A stretch of DNA of 64,000 bases, from NCBI GenBank assembly GCA_001804805.1, contig MHBH01000077.1, positions 1 to 64,000 of the forward strand, in the 5' to 3' direction. Both the position numbers and the translations under genes were made by a program. The notes under the pieces are model-generated. The model was not told the origin of the DNA and did no database searches. It worked only from the letters and a program-made list of their open reading frames with translations. Source of the stretch: Lentisphaerae bacterium GWF2_49_21. GTDB lineage: Bacteria; Verrucomicrobiota; Lentisphaeria; Victivallales; GWF2-50-93. Positions 47,902 through 57,232 of this stretch are shown here, one piece after another (positions within the stretch are counted from its first letter, which is position 1; each line of letters begins with the position of its first letter).

Positions 47902-48882
47902 ATGACAGAGATAATAGACATCCGGATCCTCAGGCAAGATGTATGCAGTGAACTGCCGTATCGGCGGATCGATGAAGCCGCTGGCGTGTATTCTCAGATC
48001 AGAGGCGGCAGAGCCGAGTTATATGGCACAACTGCGGTCGTCAATATCCGTGCCATCCTGGGCATGCCGTTCAGCTCCGCATCGCAGAGGCGGAAGTGGG
48101 CTGCTGCAATACTGGGCTATCAGCGTGAGGACGGGATATTCGTGCCTGAAGGAAAGGGATTCGGCCCAGGACATGCACTCATCATGGTCCTGCAGGCGTT
48201 GAATCTCCTGTGCGAACCAATCCCCTCCAATGCAGGTCCATTGGCCCCCTTGGATCCCTCGGAACTGTCCCTCTGGCTCAAAGGCCACGACTGGAAGAGC
48301 ACCCACAAGGAACTCTGCGGGAGTGCCATGCCACTGCTGGCTGACGGAGCAGTTTCTTCAGAATGGATCCGTGTTTTTACCCGGGAAATATCCTCCAGAT
48401 TATCCGCGGAGAGGCCGTTGGAGACATGGTGTGCCGCAGATGCTCCTCCATGGCAGGTGATCAGCTGCATATATCACGTTCTCGAATCCTATGATGCCGG
48501 ATGCATATCATATCCGGAACCGGATCTTCTCCTTGACCGGCTTTTAAAGCTGGGCTGGCCCGATAGAAGGAAAGCCGAGCAGCAGACAGAATGTACAGAT
48601 GGTGACTGGGCGTGGCTTCTCATTGAGCTGTGCAAGCTCAGGCATGAACGCTACGTGAAGGCCATGCAGCAGATCCGTTCAGTCAGTGTCCAGCGCGCCG
48701 GGGAATGGAATGGCGGAAAGATCAAGCTTTCCGAGATGACCACGCACGGCATCTACTGTTTCCTGTGGGTTACAGCCCTGTTCCAGCATCAGACAAGAGA
48801 TCTGTTCAGCGGTCCCTGGATGTACGATACGCTGAACGATCCCACCCTGTTCCGGCTCGGGCGCAACATCATCGGACAATGA
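47902..48882 (+). CDS. Alpha/alpha-toroid (terpenoid-cyclase-like) protein of unknown function
   Basis: A 326-residue soluble protein without a signal peptide. Segments such as RRKWAAAILGYQREDGIFV and GHALIMVLQALNLL resemble the helix pairs and Q-x-DG motif of prenyltransferase/squalene-cyclase toroids, the fold also predicted for the next gene. The N-terminal 85 residues are nearly duplicated at 50681-50935. No catalytic DxDD or similar motif is seen. It might process linear substrates or be a structural scaffold. It lies between the GH31 gene and the membrane-anchored toroid protein, and probably shares their expression. Confidence 0.65.
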   Translation: MTEIIDIRILRQDVCSELPYRRIDEAAGVYSQIRGGRAELYGTTAVVNIRAILGMPFSSASQRRKWAAAILGYQREDGIFVPEGKGFGPGHALIMVLQALNLLCEPIPSNAGPLAPLDPSELSLWLKGHDWKSTHKELCGSAMPLLADGAVSSEWIRVFTREISSRLSAERPLETWCAADAPPWQVISCIYHVLESYDAGCISYPEPDLLLDRLLKLGWPDRRKAEQQTECTDGDWAWLLIELCKLRHERYVKAMQQIRSVSVQRAGEWNGGKIKLSEMTTHGIYCFLWVTALFQHQTRDLFSGPWMYDTLNDPTLFRLGRNIIGQ

Positions 48883-48937
48883 GTGAAAGATAATCAATTA
48901 TGGGAACCTTAAAGGAAAAACATCGGAGGGCATATAC

Positions 48938-50629
48938 ATGAACCAGGAATACCAGCAGTCGCCTGAAGAACCGCAGCTGCCGCAGGAGCAGCAGGTGATA
49001 AACGCACCGAGCTACGAGGAGATCATGGCTGCGCAGAAGATAACCTTCGAGGACATCAAGGCGCATCTCACTGGTCCCGTCCTTTCATTCATAGGCCACA
49101 TCGTAATCATATCATTGCTCTGTTCGCTGATGGTCTACAACGACAAGCCCGAAGTGCGCGAAGTGCAGGTGACAGTGATGGAGATCGACACCAAGGAGCT
49201 TGAGAAGCTTCCCGAGCCTCCGCCGCCACCGGAAGAACCTCTGCAGAACGTTGATCAGCAGATAGACGTTGAGCGGCCTACGACGAATTCGGTGTCCACC
49301 GACGTGAATGTCACCGTGGAGAGCAGCGTGGCCACCGGGCAGATCGGCGGGGATGTCATCGACGGACCCTCCGTGCAGCTGCCGAACGTGCTCATGGTCG
49401 CTCCGTCGAGCTCCTCATTGATAATGCCCGGCCTGATGGCCGGCAGGGGTACTGCTGGCAGGAGGAACGCCATTGGAAAATACAACCGCGGCGGTGCATC
49501 ATCGTCCTCGATAGAAAGATCTACGACGAAAGGTTTGAACTGGCTGAGGGACCACCAGAACTCCGACGGTTCATGGGGTGAGACTCCGGACAGGATCCCG
49601 GCGTTGACAGCGCTTGCAACGCTTGCATTTCTTGCACATGGAGAGACCCCGAGTTCCCAGGAGTACGGCACATGCGTTCTCAAGGCGATTAGGAAACTGA
49701 TCGAGTTTGCGAACAACGCAGATGCCAACGGGCTTATCAAGAACGGCGGCAGGGGATATGGACATGCGATGGTCGCATATGCCCTTTCCGAGGCATTCGC
49801 CCTGACAAAGATCCCGATGATCGAGGAGGCGATGAACAAGACTATTACAAGGGTGGTAACCGGACAGAACAGCCTTGGCGGCTATGATTACAACTACAAC
49901 AGGGATCCCGAGAAGGAAAGCGGCGGAAAACCCCGTACGGACCTGTCAATAGGCGGCTGGAACTACCAGGCCCTCAAGGCCGCGTTCGCAGCAGGCTGCA
50001 CGGTGAAGGGACTTGAGACGGCGATAGAGAGCGGAATCAGATGTCTCCAGACTGTCAGCTATCATCCGGCAAGCGGCGGATTCTCCTATACGGCAGGCGC
50101 GTCACCGTCGGGCAGGCCCGCGATGCCCCCTGTCGGAACTCTCTGTCTCCAGCTGTTCGGACAGGGCAAGTCGAAGGAGGCGCTGAGCGGACTCAAATGG
50201 ATCGAGACAACCAACAACGGGCAACACATGAAATGCGACTGGCAGGCCAACACCAAGGGGATGGAGGTGTTCCATCTGTACCAGTGGTACTACCAGACGC
50301 AGGCGATCTTCCAGGGATATTCCGGTACCGGCGCAAGCTGGGATGCCTGGAACAAGGAATTCCAGAAGGCCCTGATGAAGGAGCAGGAATCCGACGGGCA
50401 CTGGTCTTCTCCGAATGAGAAGTACGGCGACAAGAAGGGGGTTGAAGGTACGGAAGGGCATCTCAAGGGCAAGTCCCCGCTAGATCTTTATATCTACTCG
50501 ACCACGCTCTGTACGCTGATGCTCGAGGTCTACTATCGCTATCTGCCGACATTCAAGGTCACCAGCTCCGATGATGGTGGCGGTGCTGCTCCTGCAAAGA
50601 AGGACGGTGGAGATCTTAAGATAGAGTAG
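48938..50629 (+). CDS. Membrane-anchored protein with TonB-like linker and terpenoid-cyclase-type toroid
   Basis: A 563-residue protein. A cytoplasmic Gln/Pro-rich N-terminus is followed by one membrane helix (PVLSFIGHIVIISLLCSLMV, about 48-67) and a Pro-rich periplasmic segment containing EPPPPPEEP, as in TonB and its relatives. A Ser/Val linker leads to a domain of about 380 residues with GLNWLRDHQNSDGSWGE, GYDYNYNRDP and SDGHWSSP, the repeats of squalene-hopene cyclase/prenyltransferase toroids. No DxDD catalytic motif is visible, so binding rather than cyclisation is likely. GGAGG precedes the ATG. The combination is unusual and is discussed in the findings. Confidence 0.78.
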   Translation: MNQEYQQSPEEPQLPQEQQVINAPSYEEIMAAQKITFEDIKAHLTGPVLSFIGHIVIISLLCSLMVYNDKPEVREVQVTVMEIDTKELEKLPEPPPPPEEPLQNVDQQIDVERPTTNSVSTDVNVTVESSVATGQIGGDVIDGPSVQLPNVLMVAPSSSSLIMPGLMAGRGTAGRRNAIGKYNRGGASSSSIERSTTKGLNWLRDHQNSDGSWGETPDRIPALTALATLAFLAHGETPSSQEYGTCVLKAIRKLIEFANNADANGLIKNGGRGYGHAMVAYALSEAFALTKIPMIEEAMNKTITRVVTGQNSLGGYDYNYNRDPEKESGGKPRTDLSIGGWNYQALKAAFAAGCTVKGLETAIESGIRCLQTVSYHPASGGFSYTAGASPSGRPAMPPVGTLCLQLFGQGKSKEALSGLKWIETTNNGQHMKCDWQANTKGMEVFHLYQWYYQTQAIFQGYSGTGASWDAWNKEFQKALMKEQESDGHWSSPNEKYGDKKGVEGTEGHLKGKSPLDLYIYSTTLCTLMLEVYYRYLPTFKVTSSDDGGGAAPAKKDGGDLKIE

Positions 50630-50680
50630 TTGATTCCATACAATAAAATGTACTAATGGACACAGGGAAATGAAATCCAC

Positions 50681-50977
50681 ATGACAGAGATAGTAGACAT
50701 CCGGACCCTCAGGGATGCTGTATGCCGTGAGCTGTTGCACCGGCGAATCGACGAAGCTGGTGGTGCATACGCGCAGACCAGAGGTGGCAAAGCCGAATTA
50801 TACGGCACAACGGCAGCCGTCAATATCCGTGCCATCCTGGGCATGCCGTTCAGCTCTGCATCGCAGAGGCGGAAGTGGGCAAACACTATCCTGAGCTATC
50901 AGCGGAAGGACGGAATCTTCATTCCCGACGGAAAGGAGCGGAAGATGTTCACTGAAATGCTTTCATATCATAAATAA
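50681..50977 (+). pseudogene. Chimeric remnant: start of the toroid gene fused to the end of the GH4 gene
   Basis: A 98-residue frame. Its first 85 residues (MTEIVDIRTLRDAVCREL, AELYGTTAAVNIRAILGMPF) are nearly identical to the start of the gene at 47902. Its last eleven (KMFTEMLSYHK) match the end of the GH4 gene at 51003-52361 (KMFTEMLSYQK), also at DNA level. The upstream 40 bases also match those before 47902. A duplication followed by a deletion joining both ends explains it. It is unlikely to encode a functional protein, although the frame is open. Confidence 0.82.
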
Positions 50978-51002
50978 AATATAAACCGTGGAGAATTTGA
51001 AC

Positions 51003-52361
51003 ATGAATGAACATAGAGAAATAAAAATCGCATACATCGGGGGCGGAAGCAGGGGCTGGGCAAAGCATCTCATGATGGATCTGGCGCTGGCTCCGGAACT
51101 GGGAGGGGAAATTCTGCTGTACGACATCGACATGCGCGCCGCAAAGGCGAATGTAAAAGTAGCCGCAGACATTTTTGGGCACAAGGAATCGCTCACGAAA
51201 TTCAAGGTGCGGGCCGTCAAAACTCCGAAGGAGGCCTTGAAAGGCGCGGACTTCGTCGTGATGTCGATCGAACCGGGCCCGACGAGTCTAAGGTATGCAG
51301 ATCTCGAGATTCCTGCAAAATACGGGATAGTCCAGACTGTAGGAGATTCCACCGGACCCGGAGGAATATGCCGCGCGCTAAGGACAGTTCCGATCTACAC
51401 CGACTACGCCAGGAAGATTATGGAATACTGTCCGGACGCCTGGGTGATCAACTACACGAATCCAATGACGATCTGCACAGCGTCGCTCTATGCGGTCGCT
51501 CCGCGCATCAACGCCTTTGGATGCTGCCATGAAGTGTTCGGGACCCAGCGGATGCTGGCAAAACTCGTTTCGAAATGGTTCAAGGTCCCGGTTCCTGACA
51601 GGAAGGAGATCATACTTGACATTGCGGGCGTCAACCATTTCACGTTCGCGTCTTCAGCGAGATGGAAGGGCCATGATCTGTTCCCCCTGCTCCGCAAGCA
51701 TGTCTCGGCAAAGGGATTTTTCTCCGCCCGCAGCAAAAAGGCCCAATGGAGGAAAAAGAAGGAGCTCTGGTTCGAGAGCGACAATCTCATCGCATTTGAT
51801 TTCTTTGCGGGATTCGGAGTCCTTGGAGTAGCCGGTGACAGGCATCTCGCCGAATTCGTGCCCTGGTATCTGACGAGCGAGGATGACATCCACAGGTGGG
51901 GGGTCGTCCTCACACCTTTCAAATGGAGGATGGAGAGGATCCGCAGCCTGCCTTCATTCAAGCAGGAGAAGCATCTTCAGAAATCCGGTGAGGAAGGAAG
52001 CGAACAGATGATCTCCCTTCTCGGCCTCAGGAACCTGTGCATGAACGTGAATCTTCCGAACGTAGGACAGATCGCCTCGCTCCCGAAAGGTGCAGTCGTC
52101 GAGAGCTACGCAAATTTCAGCAGCGAGAGCATAAAACCTGTTGTTTCAAAGAGGCTTCCCCACATGGTGGAAAACCTTGTGAAGAGGGTTTCGGAGGTAC
52201 AGTGCATGACATTGAAGGCGGCGCTTGAAAAGAACAAGGAGCTCGCCTTCCAGGCTCTCCTGAACGATCCTCTTGTGAACATCCAGACCGACAAGGCGTG
52301 GAAGATGTTCACGGAAATGCTTTCATACCAGAAATCAATGATGCCGGGATGGAAGATTTGA
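51003..52361 (+). CDS. Glycoside hydrolase family 4 enzyme, NAD- and metal-dependent
   Basis: A 452-residue GH4 protein with the N-terminal Rossmann motif AYIGGGSRGW (about 10-19), VVMSIEPGPTSLR, NYTNPMTICTASLY, the metal-binding region FGCCHEVFGTQRM (Cys and His, about residues 172-184) and GVNHFTF. GH4 enzymes cleave alpha- or beta-glycosides, including galacturonides and glucuronides, by a redox-elimination path needing NAD+ and Mn2+. They work in the cytoplasm. I use ATG 51003, with GGAG nine bases upstream. It is next to an oligogalacturonate-lyase-like gene, which makes an alpha-galacturonidase role worth testing. Confidence 0.88.
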   Translation: MNEHREIKIAYIGGGSRGWAKHLMMDLALAPELGGEILLYDIDMRAAKANVKVAADIFGHKESLTKFKVRAVKTPKEALKGADFVVMSIEPGPTSLRYADLEIPAKYGIVQTVGDSTGPGGICRALRTVPIYTDYARKIMEYCPDAWVINYTNPMTICTASLYAVAPRINAFGCCHEVFGTQRMLAKLVSKWFKVPVPDRKEIILDIAGVNHFTFASSARWKGHDLFPLLRKHVSAKGFFSARSKKAQWRKKKELWFESDNLIAFDFFAGFGVLGVAGDRHLAEFVPWYLTSEDDIHRWGVVLTPFKWRMERIRSLPSFKQEKHLQKSGEEGSEQMISLLGLRNLCMNVNLPNVGQIASLPKGAVVESYANFSSESIKPVVSKRLPHMVENLVKRVSEVQCMTLKAALEKNKELAFQALLNDPLVNIQTDKAWKMFTEMLSYQKSMMPGWKI

Positions 52362-52734
52362 GGAATGGATTAATGGATGGGTGGGTTGATGGATGAATGG
52401 GCATTGACTCGTATTTCCTTATCAAGTTTTTCAAAGGAGACAGACTAAAGGTTTACTCTCCAAAGGAGCTTGTCGGACTTAGAAATGAGTCCAAGAAGAG
52501 CTGAATTCGTTCGTAGTAGCGCATGTTTGCGCGTTAAGTAGGTACGTGCTTTCCTGTCCTGAGCTTGTCGAAGGGAGCATGTACCATCTTAATTAATAAT
52601 GGGACAGGCTAAAGCCCGTCCCTACTTTAAGAACGCTCGAACACGAGCTAATACAAACAAAAAACCTAAGGATTTTAAAGAATATTAAACAGGCGGGTTA
52701 AAACCCACCATACTTATAAGGCTGAAAGATTATT
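52362..52734. repeat. 373 bp gene-free gap with several dispersed repeats
   Basis: It begins with a degenerate GGAT/ATGG tract (52362-52402). Next come TTCGTTCGTAGTAGCGCATGTTTGCGC-type sequence related to the hairpin-modular repeat (52507-52540), the inverted CCTGAGCTTGTCGAAGGG word (52558-52575), a GGGACAGGCTAAAGCCCGTCCC hairpin (about 52601-52622) and a GGCGGGTTAAAACCCACC hairpin (52691-52708). I see no gene. Confidence 0.6.
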
Positions 52735-53877
52735 ATGGAACAAGAAAAAGAACAGTTTTCGCAGTGTCTTGCGGGAGTGAAGATCTCGCAGGTTCTGCCT
52801 GGAACCGAATGCCATACGATACATACATATTTCAATATCTCTCCTGAGAGTCCAGATGGCCGTCATGTCCTATATTTCGCATCCTCGACTCCGGAAGGAC
52901 ATCTTGGAGAAGTGAGGATCATCGAGCGCGCCACTGGCAGGGAAAAGACTCTCGCACGGAATATAACCACCGAGGACGCGCACAGGGTCGCCTGCCAGCA
53001 ATGGTCCAACGGAGGAAAGGATGTCGTCTATCATGATTTCCGCAAAGGGCGATGGACAGTTCTGTCGGTTGACATTGGAACCTTGAATGAAACCGTGCTT
53101 GCAGAAGACCGTCAGCTTGGATTTGGTTCGGCAAAGGACAAATGGATTCCCTTATATGGCTGCCACTGGAATCCCGGTCCGCACAGGAATCTGGAGATGG
53201 TGAATGTCGAGACGCAGGAGATCAGAACTCCTCTCAAGATTGAGCAGGTCTGCGCCGAATATCCAGATTGGATCCGCAAGGAGTTCGGCGACGGGAAAGT
53301 TTCCATTTTCTTCCCGATCCTGAGTCCTGACGGGAAGAAGGCGATGTTCAAGATGGCATGTGGCGGCGGTGGAAACGATTTCAGGAGCCCAAAGGCGAGC
53401 CATCGCAACGGCAAGATAATATTTGACATGGAGAGTTCACGCCTGATCCGGCAATATGACACCTGGGGGCATCCCTCGTGGCATCCGGATTCAAGGAGGA
53501 TTTTCGGTGTTTTTCCTGATCCTGGGACAAATGAGAACCGCAATATACTCTTGGATCCGCAGACCGGTGAAGACATAGAAGTGCAACCTTCATCACCGTC
53601 GGATCATCCGTCCTACAGTCCGGACGGACGCTATTTCGTGACTGACGCCAACATCTTTTGGAGACCCTATGGCAAACCAGGTGAGAACGCCATCTTCATG
53701 GCTTCCACATCGGGAAATGAGTATGTGATGATTGACAGGTTTATAAATACCAAGGGGGCGAAATCATGGCGCAGGCCGGATCCGCATCCTGTGTTCAGTC
53801 CGGACAGTCGCAGGATCTACTATAATGTAAGTGCTGACAAGTGGACACGTCTTTATGTCGCTGAAATTCCGAAATGA
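52735..53877 (+). CDS. Oligogalacturonate-lyase-like seven-bladed propeller protein
   Basis: A 380-residue protein made of PD40/WD40-like blades: SPDGRHVLYFASS, CHWNPGPHRNLEMV, LSPDGKKAMFKMACGG, GHPSWHPDSRRIFGVF, HPSYSPDGRYFVTDAN and VFSPDSRRIYYNVS. The layout matches oligogalacturonide lyase (PF14583), a manganese-dependent propeller enzyme that splits unsaturated digalacturonate. Candidate metal-site His residues (GCHWNPG, GHPSWHPD, DHPSYSPD) are present, but I cannot verify each position. No signal peptide, so cytoplasmic. It ends nine bases before the FAD oxidoreductase gene. Confidence 0.72.
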   Translation: MEQEKEQFSQCLAGVKISQVLPGTECHTIHTYFNISPESPDGRHVLYFASSTPEGHLGEVRIIERATGREKTLARNITTEDAHRVACQQWSNGGKDVVYHDFRKGRWTVLSVDIGTLNETVLAEDRQLGFGSAKDKWIPLYGCHWNPGPHRNLEMVNVETQEIRTPLKIEQVCAEYPDWIRKEFGDGKVSIFFPILSPDGKKAMFKMACGGGGNDFRSPKASHRNGKIIFDMESSRLIRQYDTWGHPSWHPDSRRIFGVFPDPGTNENRNILLDPQTGEDIEVQPSSPSDHPSYSPDGRYFVTDANIFWRPYGKPGENAIFMASTSGNEYVMIDRFINTKGAKSWRRPDPHPVFSPDSRRIYYNVSADKWTRLYVAEIPK

Positions 53878-53886
53878 GGAGCAAGA

Positions 53887-55194
53887 ATGAAATCATATGA
53901 AGCAGATGTCCTGGTGGTCGGCGGAGGCCCTGCAGGGATCGGAGCGGCAATGGCTGCTGCGAGAACTGGCGCAAAAACTGTCATCGTCGAACAGGGCGGA
54001 ATGTTCGGGGGGACCTGGACGCAGGGTCTCCAGAACCATGTCACATGCATGCATGACCACCGGAAATTCGTCATCCGAGGGATCATGCTCGAGATCCTGA
54101 ACCGGCTCCACAAGGCCGGAGATGCGGAGAATCCCGAGGAAAAGCTGAAGACAAATCCGAGAGCCTGGTGGGTTGGTTTTGATCCCGAGGGGTTCAAATG
54201 GCTTCTTGATGCAATGCTTCTCGAATGCGGAGTAAAGCCTCTCCTGCACGCCTTCTGCATGGGGGCGCTGCTTGAAAAGGGAAAGGCAGATGGCGCTGTG
54301 ATCATGAGCAAGAGCGGAAGGCAGGAGATACATGCCAAAGTGACGATCGACTGCAGCGGGGATGCGGATGTCGCATTCCATGCCGGCGCCACAACTTTCA
54401 AGGGGCGTGAGAAGGATGGACGCATGCAGCCTGTGACAACGGCGTTCTTCCTGATGAACGTGGATTACGCGAAGGCGAATGATTATCTCAAGGCGCATCC
54501 TGGATATCTCGAACAGTGCGAAAAGGAGGCACGGACCGCCGGAAAAGTTAATATTCCGCAGAAGCTGTGGCTGGGATTCCCTTCGATAATTCCGAACGCC
54601 ACCTATCACAACATAACGCGCATCCTAAATGTCGACGCCACTGGAGTCGAGGATCTGACACGTGCCGAGATCGAGGGACGGAAACAGGCCCGGCAGATGC
54701 TTGATTTCTATCGGAAATATATTCCCGGCTATGAGAATGCCAGGATACTTTCAACCGGTTCGCATGTCGGCCTCCGCGAAACGCGCCGCATTGAAGGCGA
54801 ATATACGCTTGGCGCAGAGGACGTGATGGGATGCCGCACCTTCGAGGATGCAGTGGCGTGCCATGCGTATTACATTGACCTTCATAATCCGGACGGGCTG
54901 GGCACAGAGGAAGGATCCTCTCCTGACATGCATCCGGAGGAAGGGAAATTCTACCAGATCCCATACAGGTGCCTTGTTCCCCGGAAGATTGACAATCTAC
55001 TTGTCGCGGGCAGATGCATTTCAGCGACAAGGCATGGGCATGGTTCGACAAGGACAACGGCATGCTGTACGGCGCTCGGGCAGGCCGCAGGGATTGCGGC
55101 TGCCTTGTGCGTCAAGGACAATATAATTCCAAGACGTCTGCCATACACAGTTCTCCGCAGGGGACTGGAGAAGGCGGATGTGTTTCTGGGATGA
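53887..55194 (+). CDS. FAD-dependent oxidoreductase (PF12831-type), first copy
   Basis: A 435-residue flavoprotein. It has the dinucleotide-binding motif VGGGPAGIGAA at 11-21, FGGTWTQGLQNHV, TIDCSGDADVAFHAG, the substrate-region GSHVGLRETRRIEG and a second FAD motif NLLVAGRCISATRHGHGS near the C-terminus. FAD_oxidored-family members are common in PVC polysaccharide loci, but their reaction is mostly unknown. GAGGAG precedes the ATG. It shares the order VxGxGPAGIxAAMAAAR and the final GRCIS motif with the gene at 57233, so the two are paralogues of modest similarity. Confidence 0.85.
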   Translation: MKSYEADVLVVGGGPAGIGAAMAAARTGAKTVIVEQGGMFGGTWTQGLQNHVTCMHDHRKFVIRGIMLEILNRLHKAGDAENPEEKLKTNPRAWWVGFDPEGFKWLLDAMLLECGVKPLLHAFCMGALLEKGKADGAVIMSKSGRQEIHAKVTIDCSGDADVAFHAGATTFKGREKDGRMQPVTTAFFLMNVDYAKANDYLKAHPGYLEQCEKEARTAGKVNIPQKLWLGFPSIIPNATYHNITRILNVDATGVEDLTRAEIEGRKQARQMLDFYRKYIPGYENARILSTGSHVGLRETRRIEGEYTLGAEDVMGCRTFEDAVACHAYYIDLHNPDGLGTEEGSSPDMHPEEGKFYQIPYRCLVPRKIDNLLVAGRCISATRHGHGSTRTTACCTALGQAAGIAAALCVKDNIIPRRLPYTVLRRGLEKADVFLG

Positions 55195-55235
55195 GCAATA
55201 AAAGCAGGAGTTAATTAATGTCAAAGGAGTTTAAA

Positions 55236-57167
55236 ATGTTAAAGACAGTTTCAATCCTGTTGATATCGATATTTTTCTCTTCGATTGTCCTGGGCAACGT
55301 GAAACTTCCGGCAATCATCTCGGGCAATATGGTTCTTCAGGCGGACACGAAAGTAAAGATATGGGGAAAGGCTGAAGCAGGAGAGAACGTCACAGTGTTG
55401 TTTGCTGGACAGGAGAAGAAAACTTCCGCCGACAAGGACGGAAGATGGATGGTTGAGCTTGATCCGATGAAGGCGGATGCTGAAAGCAAAGTTTTGACAG
55501 TGCAGGGGAAAAACAAGATTGAAGTGAAAAACGTTCTGGTCGGCGAAGTGTGGATAGGATCCGGGCAGTCGAATATGGAGCTGACAGTTGCGAATTCCGC
55601 AAATCCGGACGCGGAGGCCAAGGAGGCCAATTATCCGCTCATAAGGCATTTCACGGTCACGAAGGACATTTCCGGGAAACCCAAGGATGATCTTGAAGGC
55701 AAGTGGGTGATCTGTTCGCCTGGGACAGTTAAGGGTTTTTCAGCCGTACTGTATTTTTTCGGGCGCGACCTCCACAGCAAGAGCAAGTTTCCCGTCGGAC
55801 TGATCCATTCCTCCTGGGGCGGGAGCACGATACAGCCGTGGCTGCCGAAGGAAGTAATGGCCGCCAATCCGGATTTCCCGAATGATTTCAAGGTCCCCGA
55901 GGACAAATATGCGGATCTGAAGACCTACGCCGAGTTCAAGAAGGATGAGATAAAGAAGATCTCGAAGACCGATGCCGGCAACCAGGGTGAGAAGGAAGGC
56001 TGGGAGAAGCTGGCGGATTTCAAGGACGGATGGAAGGAGACGGTATTGCCGCAGCCGCTCGAAAAAGCCGCCGGTGCCGAGATGGACGGCGCTGTATGGT
56101 TTGCGCGAAACGTTGAAATACCGGAAAAAATGGCAGGCAAGGACCTTGTCATCGAACTCGGTGCGACATATGACGCCATGACCGCATACTTCAACGGTGA
56201 GAAGATCGGCTCACGTGAGTTCACAATAGATTACGGGAAGACCAAGTTCACGGTGCCAGCCAAGACGGTCAAAATCGGAAAGAACACGCTTGTCCTGAGA
56301 TTCTTCAATCCATACGGACCCGGCGGCCTGTTGAGCAAGAACGGAGATGAGCTGATCCTGACAGGAAACGGCGGCAAGAGCGGTCTTGGGGGAAAATGGT
56401 ACTGCAGGGTCGAACAGAAATATGAGCCGGGCGAGCTTCCCATGAAGATTCCGCATCCGAGGAAAATCCCTTCCGCGCTGCATAATGCGATGATCGCGCC
56501 GCTCGACAGTTTTGCAGTCCGTGGAGTTCTCTGGTACCAGGGCGAATCAAACGCAGGCGATCAGACGTATGGGAAGATGCTCTCATCGCTCATCAGTTCC
56601 TGGCGTGAAAAGAAAGGATTGAAGGAAATGTCATTCATGATCGTCCAGCTCCCGAACCACGGTAGCAGGCCTGCAGAACCGTCCGATTCGCCGTGGGCGG
56701 TCGTGCGTGAAGGACAGAGGAGCGTACTCGTGCTGCCAAATACCGCGATGATCACGACCCTTGACATAGGCGAGGCGCACAACATCCATCCGTTGAACAA
56801 GCAGGATATAGGCAAAAGGCTTGCGCTCGCGGCACGGAACATCTGCTATGGCGAGAAGGATCTTGAATATTCCGGTCCGCTTTTCAGTTCGATGGAGATC
56901 AAGGATGGTAAGGCTCTCATAAAATTCACCCACATCAAGGGCGGACTTGCGGTGAAGGGTGGAGCAAAGCTGAAAGGCTTTGCGATAGCGGGGGCCGACG
57001 GCAAATACTTCTGGGCCGACGCTGAGATCAAGGGTGATGCTGTCGCCGTCTGGAGCGAGAAGGTGAAGGATCCCTTATCAGTCCGCTATGCCTGGGCGGA
57101 CGATCCGGACTGCAACCTATTAAACGGTGAAGGATTTCCGGCATCAACGTTCCAGTCGGGCAAGTGA
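55236..57167 (+). CDS. Exported sialate O-acetylesterase-family SGNH esterase
   Basis: A 643-residue exported protein. The signal peptide is LKTVSILLISIFFSSIVLG. A beta-rich N-terminal region leads to the first esterase block EVWIGSGQSNME (Ser about 112). A jelly-roll domain (about 280-380) is inserted into the esterase, and the second block follows with VLWYQGESNA (about 435) and DIGEAHNIHPLNKQDIGKR (catalytic His about 518). The SASA/DUF303 family removes acetyl groups from sialic acids or from plant and algal polysaccharides. I use ATG 55236, preceded by AAAGGAG, over ATG 55218. Likely periplasmic or surface-bound. Confidence 0.9.
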   Translation: MLKTVSILLISIFFSSIVLGNVKLPAIISGNMVLQADTKVKIWGKAEAGENVTVLFAGQEKKTSADKDGRWMVELDPMKADAESKVLTVQGKNKIEVKNVLVGEVWIGSGQSNMELTVANSANPDAEAKEANYPLIRHFTVTKDISGKPKDDLEGKWVICSPGTVKGFSAVLYFFGRDLHSKSKFPVGLIHSSWGGSTIQPWLPKEVMAANPDFPNDFKVPEDKYADLKTYAEFKKDEIKKISKTDAGNQGEKEGWEKLADFKDGWKETVLPQPLEKAAGAEMDGAVWFARNVEIPEKMAGKDLVIELGATYDAMTAYFNGEKIGSREFTIDYGKTKFTVPAKTVKIGKNTLVLRFFNPYGPGGLLSKNGDELILTGNGGKSGLGGKWYCRVEQKYEPGELPMKIPHPRKIPSALHNAMIAPLDSFAVRGVLWYQGESNAGDQTYGKMLSSLISSWREKKGLKEMSFMIVQLPNHGSRPAEPSDSPWAVVREGQRSVLVLPNTAMITTLDIGEAHNIHPLNKQDIGKRLALAARNICYGEKDLEYSGPLFSSMEIKDGKALIKFTHIKGGLAVKGGAKLKGFAIAGADGKYFWADAEIKGDAVAVWSEKVKDPLSVRYAWADDPDCNLLNGEGFPASTFQSGK

Positions 57168-57232
57168 ACCTCGGAACAGATTTGCGTATGACATAACAAA
57201 CAATTGCAGCACTTAAAATACAGAAAGGATCC

